From Caballeronia sp. NK8 (GTDB lineage: Bacteria; Pseudomonadota; Gammaproteobacteria; Burkholderiales; Burkholderiaceae), in the NCBI RefSeq assembly GCF_018408855.1, contig NZ_AP024322.1, forward strand, positions 1,550,001-1,614,000: 64,000 bases of DNA, read 5' to 3'. Under the pieces are notes generated by a model, which searched no databases, was not told the origin of the DNA, and saw only the letters and a list, made by a program, of their open reading frames with translations. Made by a program: the position numbers and the translations under genes. Below are positions 1 through 8,129 of the stretch, piece by piece. The first letter of the stretch is position 1. Each line of letters starts with the position of its first letter.

Positions 1-591
1 GGCGTGCTCATCACCGCGCTCGGCATGTATGCCAAGCGCAACCGGCAGCTTCTCGGCATCTCGAACGAATTCGAGCAGGCGTCGCTGCATGATCCGATGA
101 CGGGCCTGCCCAATCGCCGCAAGCTCTTCGCGGCGCTGGAGGAGGCGGCCAACGCGCTCGCGGATAACACGCGCGGCGCGGCGCGCATCGCCGTGCTGTA
201 TATCGATCTCGATGGCTTCAAGCGCGTCAACGATACGCACGGCCACCGCATCGGCGACGAGTTTCTGATCGCGGTATCGCGCCGTTTTCGCCAGACGGTG
301 CGCGGCGGCGATCTGGTCGCGCGCATCGGCGGCGACGAATTCGCGCTGCTCGTGCGCGAGTTTTCGAGCGATGGCGAGCTCGCCGCGATCGCGCAACGAA
401 TCATCGCGTGCGTCGGCGAGACCGACGCGCAGATGGGGCTGTCGATCGTGCGCGCGAGTATCGGCATCGCGAGCTTTCCGGATCGCGTCAACGATTACTG
501 GCGGCTCGTGGCCGCCGCCGACGAGACCATGTACACCGTCAAGCGCAATGGCAAGAACGGCTACGCGTTCGCGTCGGCGCCCGCTGCCTGA
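1..591 (+). CDS. GGDEF-domain diguanylate cyclase, 5' truncated by window edge
   Basis: The frame is already open at base 1, so only the C-terminal part of the protein is present and the true start lies outside the window. The visible part is one GGDEF domain that would make cyclic-di-GMP from two GTP. It begins with the helix and HDPMTGLPNRR motif at about residues 29-39 of the visible part. The intact active-site loop RIGGDEF follows, and five residues before it is an RGGD inhibitory (I-site) motif, so an active, product-inhibited enzyme is likely. The first residues (LITALGMYAKRN) look like the end of a membrane segment or linker, so a membrane-bound sensor upstream is probable. The product is clear; the sensory input cannot be seen. 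Confidence 0.93.
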   Translation, partial: GVLITALGMYAKRNRQLLGISNEFEQASLHDPMTGLPNRRKLFAALEEAANALADNTRGAARIAVLYIDLDGFKRVNDTHGHRIGDEFLIAVSRRFRQTVRGGDLVARIGGDEFALLVREFSSDGELAAIAQRIIACVGETDAQMGLSIVRASIGIASFPDRVNDYWRLVAAADETMYTVKRNGKNGYAFASAPAA

Positions 592-600
592 TACCTGTTT

Positions 601-1512
601 CTACGCGGCGGCGCGCAGATCCTCTTCGCCGCCCAGCGCGTCCGTCAGCGCCGACAGCATGCGCGCAAGCTCGCCCGTCATCAGGATGAAGTCGGACTCG
701 AAGCGCTCGTCGTCGTTGGTCGCGGTGGGATCGGCGGCTTCCTTGATGACGTCGAGCGCGCTTACGCGCTTCAACGTCAGCGACGGCGTGAGCACGTAGG
801 ACACGCGGTCGTTCCATGTCATCGCAAGACGCATGCACTGTTTGCCCGCTTCGATATGGCGGCGCATGTCCTCCGTTTCGAGCGCGTGGCCGACGTAGCG
901 CACCGTGGCGTTGCCCTCGCCGGTCGAGCGCAGTTCGGTATCGCGGTCGAGCGTGAAGCCGGCGGGCGCGTCGCCGGAGAGCAGCCACTCGGTCATCGCG
1001 GATACCGGCGCGCGCGCGGTGCGTACGCTCGCGAGCGGCAGATCGGTGACGGATTTCACGAGCAGGCCGATGATGTCGTCGCACAGCGTCGCCGATGCCG
1101 AATCGATCGCCAGCCAGCCGTTCACCGGATCGATCCACACCCGCGTGTCGCGGCGAATGCTGAAGGCGCGCGGCAGGAGTTCATCGGTGATTTGTTCTTT
1201 CAGCTCACGCAACTGCTTTCGGCCGGGTTTGAAGCCTTGCTGCTCTTCGAGCTCGGCCGCGCGCTCCTTCACGAATTGCGTGACGACCGACGCGGGCAAC
1301 AGCTTTTTCTCCGCCCGATAAGTGATGAGCATCTGACGATTCGCCGTGTAGACGAGCGCATCGTCGCCGCGCGGCGAAACCCAGCCGCGACGCTCGTTCT
1401 CGATGCTCGACGCGGCGCTGAAGGCAAGCGGCTCGAGCCACTGCTGCATTTGATTCGGCGTGACGGACCAGTGTGCGGGAAGACGGTGAAGCTGGAGATT
1501 CTTGAACCACAT
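601..1512 (-). CDS. rdgC: Recombination-associated protein RdgC
   Basis: The 303-residue protein starts [11 protein letters not shown] and has the typical RdgC length. It contains family-typical segments such as the LLPASVV region, a stretch rich in Glu and Lys ([19 protein letters not shown]) and [15 protein letters not shown]. RdgC is a ring-shaped, nucleoid-associated DNA-binding protein that limits RecA activity and is needed in recombination-deficient backgrounds. Its 3' end lies 9 bp from the 3' end of the GGDEF gene on the other strand, so the two are convergent. The gene is complete, with no sign of damage. Confidence 0.95.
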   Translation of the reverse strand: MWFKNLQLHRLPAHWSVTPNQMQQWLEPLAFSAASSIENERRGWVSPRGDDALVYTANRQMLITYRAEKKLLPASVVTQFVKERAAELEEQQGFKPGRKQLRELKEQITDELLPRAFSIRRDTRVWIDPVNGWLAIDSASATLCDDIIGLLVKSVTDLPLASVRTARAPVSAMTEWLLSGDAPAGFTLDRDTELRSTGEGNATVRYVGHALETEDMRRHIEAGKQCMRLAMTWNDRVSYVLTPSLTLKRVSALDVIKEAADPTATNDDERFESDFILMTGELARMLSALTDALGGEEDLRAAA

Positions 1513-1586
1513 GGCGGGATTTCGATGTAGTCGGAAAGGGGCGCCATTCTATACGAGTGAGCGATTCGCGATGAGTCGGCCTGAAA

Positions 1587-1955
1587 GTGCGCGGTGTGCG
1601 GGGTTTTCGGTATATACGGCAATGCCGTATAATCGATACGATATACACGATCATCGAAACCGCGGTTTTCCAGCGCTACGCCGACGAAATCTGGCAAGAC
1701 CCGGAGCGCGAGGCATTCATCGTATGGCTTGCGAATAATCCGCTGGCGGGCGCCGTGATTCCCGGCACGGGAGGATTACGCAAGGTTCGCTGGACCACGC
1801 CCGGCAAAGGAAAGCGCGGCGGCGCGCGCGTCATCTACTACAACCTCCTGGACGACGGCGAGATCTGGCTCTTGATCGCATACTCAAAGACGAAATTCGA
1901 CAATCTGCCAGCAACTTTCCTCAACCAGCTTCGTGAGGCAATTCAACATGGATAA
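1587..1955 (+). CDS. HigB/RelE-type toxin of a type II toxin-antitoxin system
   Basis: The core of the protein (TIIETAVFQRYADEIW, then NPLAGAVIPGTGGLRKVRW, then GARVIYYNLLDDGEIWLL) matches the RelE/HigB mRNA-interferase family of COG4737 type. These proteins cleave mRNA at the ribosome when freed from antitoxin. The coordinates use the first ATG of the open frame. Family members, however, begin at the residues equivalent to YTIIET, whose codon is preceded by ATA at 1641. The ATG at 1587 and the GTG at 1596 lie upstream of the TATAAT promoter at 1628. So either a non-standard ATA start is used or a longer transcript exists. The gene overlaps the next one by 8 bp. Confidence 0.8.
   Translation: MRGVRGFRYIRQCRIIDTIYTIIETAVFQRYADEIWQDPEREAFIVWLANNPLAGAVIPGTGGLRKVRWTTPGKGKRGGARVIYYNLLDDGEIWLLIAYSKTKFDNLPATFLNQLREAIQHG
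1613..1633 (+). promoter_or_regulatory. Palindromic operator overlapping a TATAAT -10 box of the toxin-antitoxin operon
   Basis: A perfect inverted repeat with 9-bp arms (TATACGGCA-A-TGCCGTATA, 1613-1631) is followed immediately by, and overlaps, a consensus -10 hexamer TATAAT at 1628-1633. The -35 region (about 1605-1610) is weak. An operator over the -10 is the usual arrangement for autorepression by a type II antitoxin. If this is the promoter, transcription starts near 1640. Confidence 0.6.
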
Positions 1956-2235
1956 GGAACTCGAAGAATTTCAGGCCGACCTCCTTCAATCGGTTCGCGA
2001 CATGAAGAAGGGTCGTGCAGCACGCACGACCCGCGTCGAACCGACCGTCGCAGCGTTGGCGCGCGCGAAGGTCGGCGTGTCTCAGTCGGAGTTCGCCGCG
2101 TTGCTCGGTGTTTCCATCCGCACGTTTCAGGACTGGGAACAAGGCCGTCGCAATCCGACGGGCGCGGCTCAAACACTCTTGCGCGTTGCCGTGGCGCATC
2201 CCGAGGCGCTGCGCGATCTTCCGCGCGCGGCATAG
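1948..2235 (+). CDS. XRE-family antitoxin (HigA-like)
   Basis: The 95-residue protein begins MDKELEEF at the ATG overlapping the toxin stop (ATGGATAA), the usual translational coupling of such pairs. Residues about 45-75 form a helix-turn-helix of XRE type (GVSQSEFAALLGVSIRTFQDWEQGRRNPTG is the recognition region). The toxin-first order with a COG2944-type antitoxin fits a HigBA-like pair. The antitoxin should bind the toxin through its N-terminal half and repress the operon at the palindrome at 1613-1631. Confidence 0.85.
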   Translation: MDKELEEFQADLLQSVRDMKKGRAARTTRVEPTVAALARAKVGVSQSEFAALLGVSIRTFQDWEQGRRNPTGAAQTLLRVAVAHPEALRDLPRAA

Positions 2236-2247
2236 TGAACGGAGGGA

Positions 2248-3180
2248 TTACCGGGGCGTACGTCCCGGCACGATCCGCCACTGCAGATTCACCCCCGCCG
2301 CCGCGAGCAGAATGAGCACCGCCCCGGCCACTTGCAGCCATGCGAGCCTTTGCCCGAACGCGAGCCAGTCGACCACGATCGCGACCACCGGATAGATGAA
2401 CGACAGCGCGCCCGTCGTCGCGGTCGGCAGCTTCTGGATCGCGCCGTAGAGCAGCACGTACATGAGTCCCGTGTTGACGACGCCGAGCACGACGAGATCC
2501 GACCATCCGCCCAGCGACGCGGGCATCTGATCGAAGCGCGCGAACGGCGCGAGCATGACGATGCCGAACAGCACATGCAGCATCGCGATCAGATGCGGCG
2601 GCGTGCCCTTCAGACGCTTCGTGACGATCGACGAGATCGCGTAAAGAAAAGCCGCGCCGAGCGCATACGCGATGCCTTCGAGATACTGTCCCGGCGTCGC
2701 CAGCACGGCGGGCTCGACGCGCACCACCATCACGAGTCCGATGAACGCGATGCCGAGCCACGCGAGTGTCGACGCCGACACGCGCTCGCGCAGCACCAAT
2801 GCGCCCAGCGCGACGAGCATGAACGGCTGCGTGTTGTAGACAGTGGTCGCCATCGAGATCGACGCGCGCGAGTACGCGGCGAACAGCAACAGCCAGTTGC
2901 CGACGATCGCCACACTGCCGAGCGCGACGAGCCCGATCATGCGCCACGAGAAATAACGTTTCTTCAGAAAGCCCAGCGCCGCGCATACGGCGATGAGCGT
3001 CGCCCCGCCGAACACGCAGCGAAAAAACACCACGTTCCACGGCGTCTGTCCCGAGGACACGACCAGCCAGCCGATCGTGCCCGACATCAGCATCGCGAGC
3101 GACATCTCGATCGCGCCGCGGCGCAGCTCATTTGCGTTCGATGCGCCGCTAAAGCGCGCATTGATTCTGTCGGTGTTCAT
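2248..3180 (-). CDS. EamA/DMT-family transporter
   Basis: A 310-residue inner-membrane protein with about ten hydrophobic segments in two EamA repeats, as in the drug/metabolite transporter superfamily. Members export amino acids or other small metabolites by proton antiport. The substrate cannot be read from sequence. It is transcribed divergently from an Lrp/AsnC regulator (3293), an arrangement common for amino-acid exporters of this superfamily. That makes export of an amino acid under Lrp control a reasonable inference. Confidence 0.85.
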   Translation of the reverse strand: MNTDRINARFSGASNANELRRGAIEMSLAMLMSGTIGWLVVSSGQTPWNVVFFRCVFGGATLIAVCAALGFLKKRYFSWRMIGLVALGSVAIVGNWLLLFAAYSRASISMATTVYNTQPFMLVALGALVLRERVSASTLAWLGIAFIGLVMVVRVEPAVLATPGQYLEGIAYALGAAFLYAISSIVTKRLKGTPPHLIAMLHVLFGIVMLAPFARFDQMPASLGGWSDLVVLGVVNTGLMYVLLYGAIQKLPTATTGALSFIYPVVAIVVDWLAFGQRLAWLQVAGAVLILLAAAGVNLQWRIVPGRTPR

Positions 3181-3292
3181 TCTGGTTCTGCCATGCAGGT
3201 TTCGATGCCTTCAAGTCTATCGATGCGCTTTGCCCAAAACCATGCCTAAAATGAGGCACGCACATCTTTCGACCTTTGAATCGAAGGCCATC

Positions 3293-3763
3293 ATGGGAAA
3301 GAACCTAAGCATCCCGCCACCGACGGGTATCGACGCCATCGATCGCGAACTCATCGGCGTGCTCGCGAGCGACGGACGTATCGCGATCAGCGAGCTTGCA
3401 AAGCGCGTCGGCCTGTCGGCGCCGAGCACCGCCGAGCGCGTGCGACGGCTCGAAACGCAAGGCGTGATTCGCGGCTTCACCGTCGATATCGATCCGCGTG
3501 CGCTCGGTTACACGCTGCAGGCGATCGTGCGCGTGCAGCCGCTGCCCGGACAACTGCATCTCGTCGAAGAAGCGATCAGGCGTATCCCCGAATTCGTCGA
3601 ATGCGACAAGGTGACCGGCGACGACTGCTTCGTTTGCCGCCTCCATCTGCGCTCGATCGAACATCTCGACGATATTCTCTCGCGCGTCACCGAGCGCGCC
3701 GCGACGAGCACGGCCATCGTGAAGGCGACGCCGATCGAAAGACGTCTGCCTCCGCTCGGCTGA
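3293..3763 (+). CDS. Lrp/AsnC-family transcriptional regulator
   Basis: The start at 3293 (MGKNLSIPPP) gives 156 residues, the normal Lrp length; an open frame runs further upstream but overlaps the divergent exporter gene. The N-terminal winged helix (IDAIDRELIGVLASDGRIAISELAKRVGLSAPSTAERVRRLE in consecutive parts) is followed by an RAM/AsnC ligand-binding domain (ALGYTLQAIVRVQPLPGQ, then VTGDDCFVCRL). It probably senses an amino acid and controls the adjacent EamA gene. The intergenic region of about 110 bp would carry its binding site. Confidence 0.9.
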   Translation: MGKNLSIPPPTGIDAIDRELIGVLASDGRIAISELAKRVGLSAPSTAERVRRLETQGVIRGFTVDIDPRALGYTLQAIVRVQPLPGQLHLVEEAIRRIPEFVECDKVTGDDCFVCRLHLRSIEHLDDILSRVTERAATSTAIVKATPIERRLPPLG

Positions 3764-3828
3764 CTGGCGCGTTTTTACCTGCAGACGAACGGCGTTACAC
3801 TAGGGTCATGCGCGACAGGAGCGAACAC

Positions 3829-4149
3829 ATGAGTGACTTCGACGCCAACCGCACCTTCCGCGGGCTTCCGCTGACTGCTGAGCAGGATGCCGAAGTGCGG
3901 CACTACATCAAGAAAAAGAAGCAGCGCGGCGAACCGTGGGATACGCCGGAGCTGGAGGCGATGCTGCACGACATGCTGGAGCCGCCCGCCGACGAGGACG
4001 GCATCATCGACGACGACGCCGAAGAGGAAACGCGCTCGGTGGCGGAGCGCGCGTCGGCGTCCATCGACGAGGGCATGGACCCGATCGAAAACAGCGAGGA
4101 ATGGAACGCCGCGCGGGAAGCCGAGGCGATGAAAGGGCCGAGGCGCTGA
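3829..4149 (+). CDS. Conserved-looking acidic hypothetical protein
   Basis: This 106-residue soluble protein starts MSDFDANRTFRG. The start is supported by an AGGAG site at about 3817-3821; a further ATG at 3808 has poorer support. It has a short charged KKKKQRGEPWDTPELEAML segment, then a very acidic middle (DEDGIIDDDAEEETR). No known domain was recognised. It looks real from codon structure and from the terminator directly downstream. Confidence 0.6.
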   Translation: MSDFDANRTFRGLPLTAEQDAEVRHYIKKKKQRGEPWDTPELEAMLHDMLEPPADEDGIIDDDAEEETRSVAERASASIDEGMDPIENSEEWNAAREAEAMKGPRR

Positions 4150-4176
4150 AATGTCTTCTCGCGCCGCAACAAAGAC

Positions 4177-4202
4177 AAGGCGCCGGTCCGTGCCGGCGCC
4201 TT
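4177..4202 (+). terminator. Hairpin terminator after the acidic hypothetical gene
   Basis: Perfect 10-bp arms AAGGCGCCGG / CCGGCGCCTT enclose a 6-nt loop. They start 27 bp after the stop of the gene ending at 4149. The T-tract that follows is weak (TTGATCACTT). It could also act for the convergent small gene at 4232-4387. Confidence 0.6.
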
Positions 4203-4231
4203 GATCACTTACTTCAGGATGCACTACGCTT

Positions 4232-4387
4232 TCAATGCCTGTGCCGCCAGTCGCGCGGTGGATGCGAATCCAGCCAGCGTGCCTTCGGGGTCTGGATATG
4301 CGGGTGTCGGTGATGCATCACGAGAACCACCGCGATGCATAGCACCAGGACGATTCCCGCCAACAGGCTGATCATCGGCTCGGCCAT
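4232..4387 (-). CDS. 51-residue single-pass membrane protein
   Basis: A short gene on the minus strand starts MAEPMISLLAG and ends DWRHRH. A near-consensus ribosome site (GAGGAGGA, about 6 nt before the ATG) supports the start. One hydrophobic helix (residues about 6-24, LLAGIVLVLCIAVVLVM) is followed by a His/Arg/Pro-rich cytoplasmic tail with HHRHPH, WLDSHPPRDW and RHRH. The function is unknown. The His-rich tail could bind metal, but that is speculation. It is divergent from the methanethiol oxidase gene. Confidence 0.6.
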   Translation of the reverse strand: MAEPMISLLAGIVLVLCIAVVLVMHHRHPHIQTPKARWLDSHPPRDWRHRH

Positions 4388-4536
4388 CGCGTCCTCCTCT
4401 ATAGGTCTTGGAGCGATGCCTCTATTGTAGGCGCAGATCGTCGCGCCGGAGTCAGCGTCAGCGTGCCGCCTCCTTGTGTCCTATAGTGCTTTTGCACGTC
4501 TGCTTCGCAGTCAAGCAAATCCACTGGGAGACGCAC

Positions 4537-5931
4537 ATGGCAACATGGAAACCGGACCCGAGCTTCTATCCTTCCCCGCGCCTCGCGGCCAAGGCGCCGC
4601 GTGAAACACTCGCCTACGTGGCGACGTTCGATCCCGAGCGCAAGACGCCGGACAAAATCGCCGTCGTCGATGTCGATCCCGATTCACCCGACTATACGAA
4701 GATCGTCGGCGAACTCGCGATGCCCGATACCGGCGACGAACTGCATCACTTCGGCTGGAACGCGTGCTCGTCCTGTCTGTGCCCGAACGCGCCGCATCCG
4801 CACATGGAGCGGCGCTATCTCGTCGTGCCGGGGCTGCGCTCGTCGCGCATCCATATCCTCGACACGAAGCCCGATCCGAAGAAGCCCGTCATCGTGAAGA
4901 CGATCGAGCCTGAAGAACTCGCGGAAAAAACCGGCTATACGCGCCCGCACACCGTGCACTGCGGACCGGGCGGCATCTACGTCACGGCGCTCGGCAACGC
5001 CGAAGGCAAGGCGCCGGGCGGCGTGCTGATCCTCGATCAGCAGAGCTTCGATCCGCTCGGCCGCTGGGAGGTGGATCGCGGCCCGCAGCAACTCGCGTAC
5101 GACGGCTGGTGGCATCTCGGCTACGACACGATGGTCACGAGCGAATGGGGCACGCCCGACACCTTCGAGGACGGCCTCGTCCCCGAAATACTGCTCGGCG
5201 CGAAGTACGGACGCAAGCTGCATTTCTGGGACTTCACGAAGCGCAAGCACATTCAGGAAATCGACTTCGGCGACGAATATCAGCTCGTGTTCGAGCTGCG
5301 TCCCGCGCACGATCCGACCAAGGCATATGGCTTCGTCAACTGCGTGATCAGCCTGAAGGATCTGTCGTCGTCGATCTGGACCTGGTATCGCGACAAGGAC
5401 AAATGGGCGGTGAAGAAGATCATCGACATACCCGCCGAGCCCGCCGACGCCGATGCGCTGCCGCCGCTGCTCAAGGGCTTCGGCGCGGTGCCGCCGCTCG
5501 TCTCGGACATCGATCTGTCGATGGACGACCGCTTTCTCTACGTGTCGTGCTGGGGCACCGGCGACATGCTGCAGTACGACGTCTCCGATCCGTTCGCGCC
5601 GAAGCTGACGGGCAAGGTTCGCATCGGCGGCGTGGTCGCGCGCGCAACGCATCCGGGCGCGGCGAACGGTGCGTTGAACGGCGGCCCGCAAATGGTCGAA
5701 GTGAGTCGCGACGGCCGCCGTGTCTACTTCACGAATTCGCTGTACGGCGCGGTGGATGCGCAGTTCTATCCCGATGGCATCGAAGGCTGGATGGTGAAAC
5801 TCGACGCCGATCCGAACGGCGGCCTCGCCGTCGACGAGAAGTTTTTCATCGACTGGCCGAAAGGACAGCGGCCGCATCAGATCCGGCTGCAGGGCGGCGA
5901 TTGCTCGTCGGATTCCTACTGTTACCCCTGA
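4537..5931 (+). CDS. mtoX: Methanethiol oxidase / selenium-binding protein 56 family
   Basis: The 464-residue protein (start MATWKPDPSFYP) is full length for the SBP56/SELENBP1 family. It converts methanethiol to hydrogen sulfide, formaldehyde and hydrogen peroxide, and bacterial members are copper dependent. Visible landmarks are HHFGWNACSSCLCP at about residues 70-83 (the Cys pair and His of the family), RPHTVHCGPGGIYV, HPGAANGALNGGPQMVEVSRDG and the C-terminal PHQIRLQGGDCSSD. No signal peptide is evident. The family has periplasmic and cytoplasmic forms, so location is uncertain. An upstream frame extension to 4408 is not supported. The next gene follows after 20 bp and probably forms an operon with it. 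Confidence 0.9.
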   Translation: MATWKPDPSFYPSPRLAAKAPRETLAYVATFDPERKTPDKIAVVDVDPDSPDYTKIVGELAMPDTGDELHHFGWNACSSCLCPNAPHPHMERRYLVVPGLRSSRIHILDTKPDPKKPVIVKTIEPEELAEKTGYTRPHTVHCGPGGIYVTALGNAEGKAPGGVLILDQQSFDPLGRWEVDRGPQQLAYDGWWHLGYDTMVTSEWGTPDTFEDGLVPEILLGAKYGRKLHFWDFTKRKHIQEIDFGDEYQLVFELRPAHDPTKAYGFVNCVISLKDLSSSIWTWYRDKDKWAVKKIIDIPAEPADADALPPLLKGFGAVPPLVSDIDLSMDDRFLYVSCWGTGDMLQYDVSDPFAPKLTGKVRIGGVVARATHPGAANGALNGGPQMVEVSRDGRRVYFTNSLYGAVDAQFYPDGIEGWMVKLDADPNGGLAVDEKFFIDWPKGQRPHQIRLQGGDCSSDSYCYP

Positions 5932-5951
5932 CACGCCACGAGCCGCCTCGC

Positions 5952-6575
5952 ATGGACGCCGCCTCGCCCGCGCTCCTCTTCACCGCCGCGGGCCTCGGCG
6001 CGTTTCACGGTCTCAATCCCGCGATGGGATGGCTCTTCGCCGTCGCGCTCGGGCTCTATGCGCGCAGCCGCCGAGTCGCGCTCGTGTCGCTCGTGCCGAT
6101 CGCACTGGGTCATGCAGCGTCGGTCGCGCTCGTGCTGGCAGGCGCGCTCACGCTCGGCACGTTTATCGGCCACGACATGCTCGCGCGCGCTTGCGGGGCG
6201 CTTCTGATCGGCTGGGGCGCGTGGAGCGTGTGGCGCGGGCATCGCGGACGCCCGACCGTCGGCATGCGCACCGGGCTCGCAGGGCTCGCGCTGTGGTCCT
6301 TCGTGATGTCGAGCGCGCACGGCGCGGGGCTGATGCTCGTGCCGGCGCTCCTGCCGCTTTGCACGGGCAAGGTGGCCGGGCAGGCGTTCGAGGCCAGCGC
6401 GCTCGCGCTGACGGTGCATACCGGCGCGATGCTGGCGGTGATCGCCGCGATCTCCATGTTCGCGATGTCGGTTCAGGAGCGCGGCGGGCTCGGCTTCCTA
6501 CGCAGCGGCTGGATCAACATCGACTGGTTGTGGAGCGCCGCGCTGATCGGATGCGGCGTGTTTCTGCTCGTTTAG
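5952..6575 (+). CDS. Polytopic membrane protein linked to methanethiol oxidase
   Basis: The 207-residue protein starts MDAASPALLF, 20 bp after mtoX, so the two are probably co-transcribed. It has about six hydrophobic segments. The first bears FHGLNPAMGWLFA, which resembles the HxxxPxH-type motif at the start of NiCoT/RcnA and TauE-like metal or sulfur transporters. A second conserved-looking segment is SSAHGAGLM. A role in moving a product (sulfide/sulfite) or the metal cofactor of the oxidase is an inference from context only. The fold assignment is tentative. Confidence 0.65.
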   Translation: MDAASPALLFTAAGLGAFHGLNPAMGWLFAVALGLYARSRRVALVSLVPIALGHAASVALVLAGALTLGTFIGHDMLARACGALLIGWGAWSVWRGHRGRPTVGMRTGLAGLALWSFVMSSAHGAGLMLVPALLPLCTGKVAGQAFEASALALTVHTGAMLAVIAAISMFAMSVQERGGLGFLRSGWINIDWLWSAALIGCGVFLLV

Positions 6576-6632
6576 CCGATCGAATTTTGCGTACATCATG
6601 CGCGATGGCATTCTGCACGCATCGTGCGAAAT

Positions 6633-8129
6633 TCAATCCCGCCTCGACACCTCTTCCGGTCCCGGCAACGAAGCGGTGGTCCATCCACCGCCCAGTGCCT
6701 TCACGAGTGCGACGCTCGCCGCCATGCGCCGCCGCTCGATGCGCAACGCCGTGCGCTGATCCGACAGCACGATGGCCTGCGTCACGACCACGCTCAGGTA
6801 CGTGATCGCGCCGTTTTCGTAGCGGTTGCTCACCTTGCCCAGCGCGCGCTGGGCGGCATCGACCGCGTCGCGTTGTGCTTCGCCCTCGCGGCGCAACACC
6901 TCCAGCGCGTTCAAGTTGTCTTCGACCTGCCCGAATGCCGTCAGCACGGTCTGCCGGTAGTCGGCGACGCTCTCGTCGTAGGCCGCACGCGCCGCATCGC
7001 GGGCCGCCGCCCGGCCGCCGAAGTCGAGCACCGTGAACGCGAGTTGCGGCCCGAGCGACCAGAAACGGCTCGGCGCTTCGAGCCACGAACTCAGGCGCGT
7101 CGCTTCGAGGCCGCCCGTCGCGGCGAGCAGCAGGTTCGGGAAAAACGCCGCTGTCGCCACGCCGACGCGCGCATTCGCCTCCGCGACGCGCCGCTCCGCC
7201 GCCGCGATATCCGGCCGCCGTTCGAGCAACGCGGACGGCACGCTGAGCGGCAGCGCGGCGAGCGCCGCCGACGGAAGCGGAGAATGCGCTTCGTTGAGCG
7301 GCACGACATCGAGCGCGAAACCCGATGGCGACTCGCCGACGAGAATCGCGATCGCATTGACGAGGCTCGTGCGCGTGGTCTCCAGATCGATCAGTTGCGC
7401 CTGCGTCGCGCGCAATTGCTCTTCCGCCTGCGCGACATCCGATTCCGCCGCGACGCCGCCCGCGAAACGATCGCGAGTAAGCGCGAGCGCCTTGTCATAG
7501 GCTTGCAGCGTCGCCTGCAGCAGCCGCTCCTCTTCGACGACGCCGCGCAGATCGAAGTAATTCGTGGCGAGCTCGGCCTGCATCGAGAGAATCGCGCTTT
7601 GCAGATCCGCCGCGCTTGCCTGCGCCTCCGCTCGCCCGCCTTCGACGGCGCGCGAGATGCGGCCCCACAGGTCCGGCTCCCAGGAGATTTGCGCATCGAT
7701 CAGATAGTCAGGCACGGTGACGCCCGCACTCGATTTGTACAGCACATTCGACGACACGCGCGATTGATTGAACGCCGCGTTCGCGGTAACCGTCGGGAAA
7801 TAAGCTGAACGCGCCTGCGCGGCGGCCGCGCGCGCCCCGCGAAAGCGCGCGGCCGCCGCGGCCACGGTCTGATTCGCCGTCGCGACGCGTTCTTCGAGCG
7901 CGTTCAGTTGCGGGTCGCCATAGACTTCCCACCACGGGGCGCGGCGCGTCGTGTCGGCGGGTTGCGCGGGCTTCCAGTCTTGCGATGCCGTCGCGTCGAG
8001 CGGTATCGGCGACTTGTACGCGGCAGGCGCGGCCACCTCGGGCCGAACGTAGTCCGGCCCCGCCACGCAGCCCGCCAGCACGGAAATAGTTAGGAATGCA
8101 ACGAGTCGGATTGGTGCGCGCGTCATCAC
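6633..8129 (-). CDS. RND efflux outer-membrane lipoprotein, NodT/OprM family
   Basis: The 498-residue protein begins with a lipoprotein signal peptide (lipobox LAGC, Cys at about 21), then GPDYVRPEV, the hallmark of OprM/NodT/CusC factors. Two TolC-like repeats follow with typical segments WWEVYGDPQLNALEERV and LLERRPDIAAAERRV. It forms the trimeric outer-membrane tunnel of the tripartite pump. It is the last gene of the operon, and its start overlaps the end of the adaptor gene by 4 bp. Confidence 0.93.
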   Translation of the reverse strand: MMTRAPIRLVAFLTISVLAGCVAGPDYVRPEVAAPAAYKSPIPLDATASQDWKPAQPADTTRRAPWWEVYGDPQLNALEERVATANQTVAAAAARFRGARAAAAQARSAYFPTVTANAAFNQSRVSSNVLYKSSAGVTVPDYLIDAQISWEPDLWGRISRAVEGGRAEAQASAADLQSAILSMQAELATNYFDLRGVVEEERLLQATLQAYDKALALTRDRFAGGVAAESDVAQAEEQLRATQAQLIDLETTRTSLVNAIAILVGESPSGFALDVVPLNEAHSPLPSAALAALPLSVPSALLERRPDIAAAERRVAEANARVGVATAAFFPNLLLAATGGLEATRLSSWLEAPSRFWSLGPQLAFTVLDFGGRAAARDAARAAYDESVADYRQTVLTAFGQVEDNLNALEVLRREGEAQRDAVDAAQRALGKVSNRYENGAITYLSVVVTQAIVLSDQRTALRIERRRMAASVALVKALGGGWTTASLPGPEEVSRRD

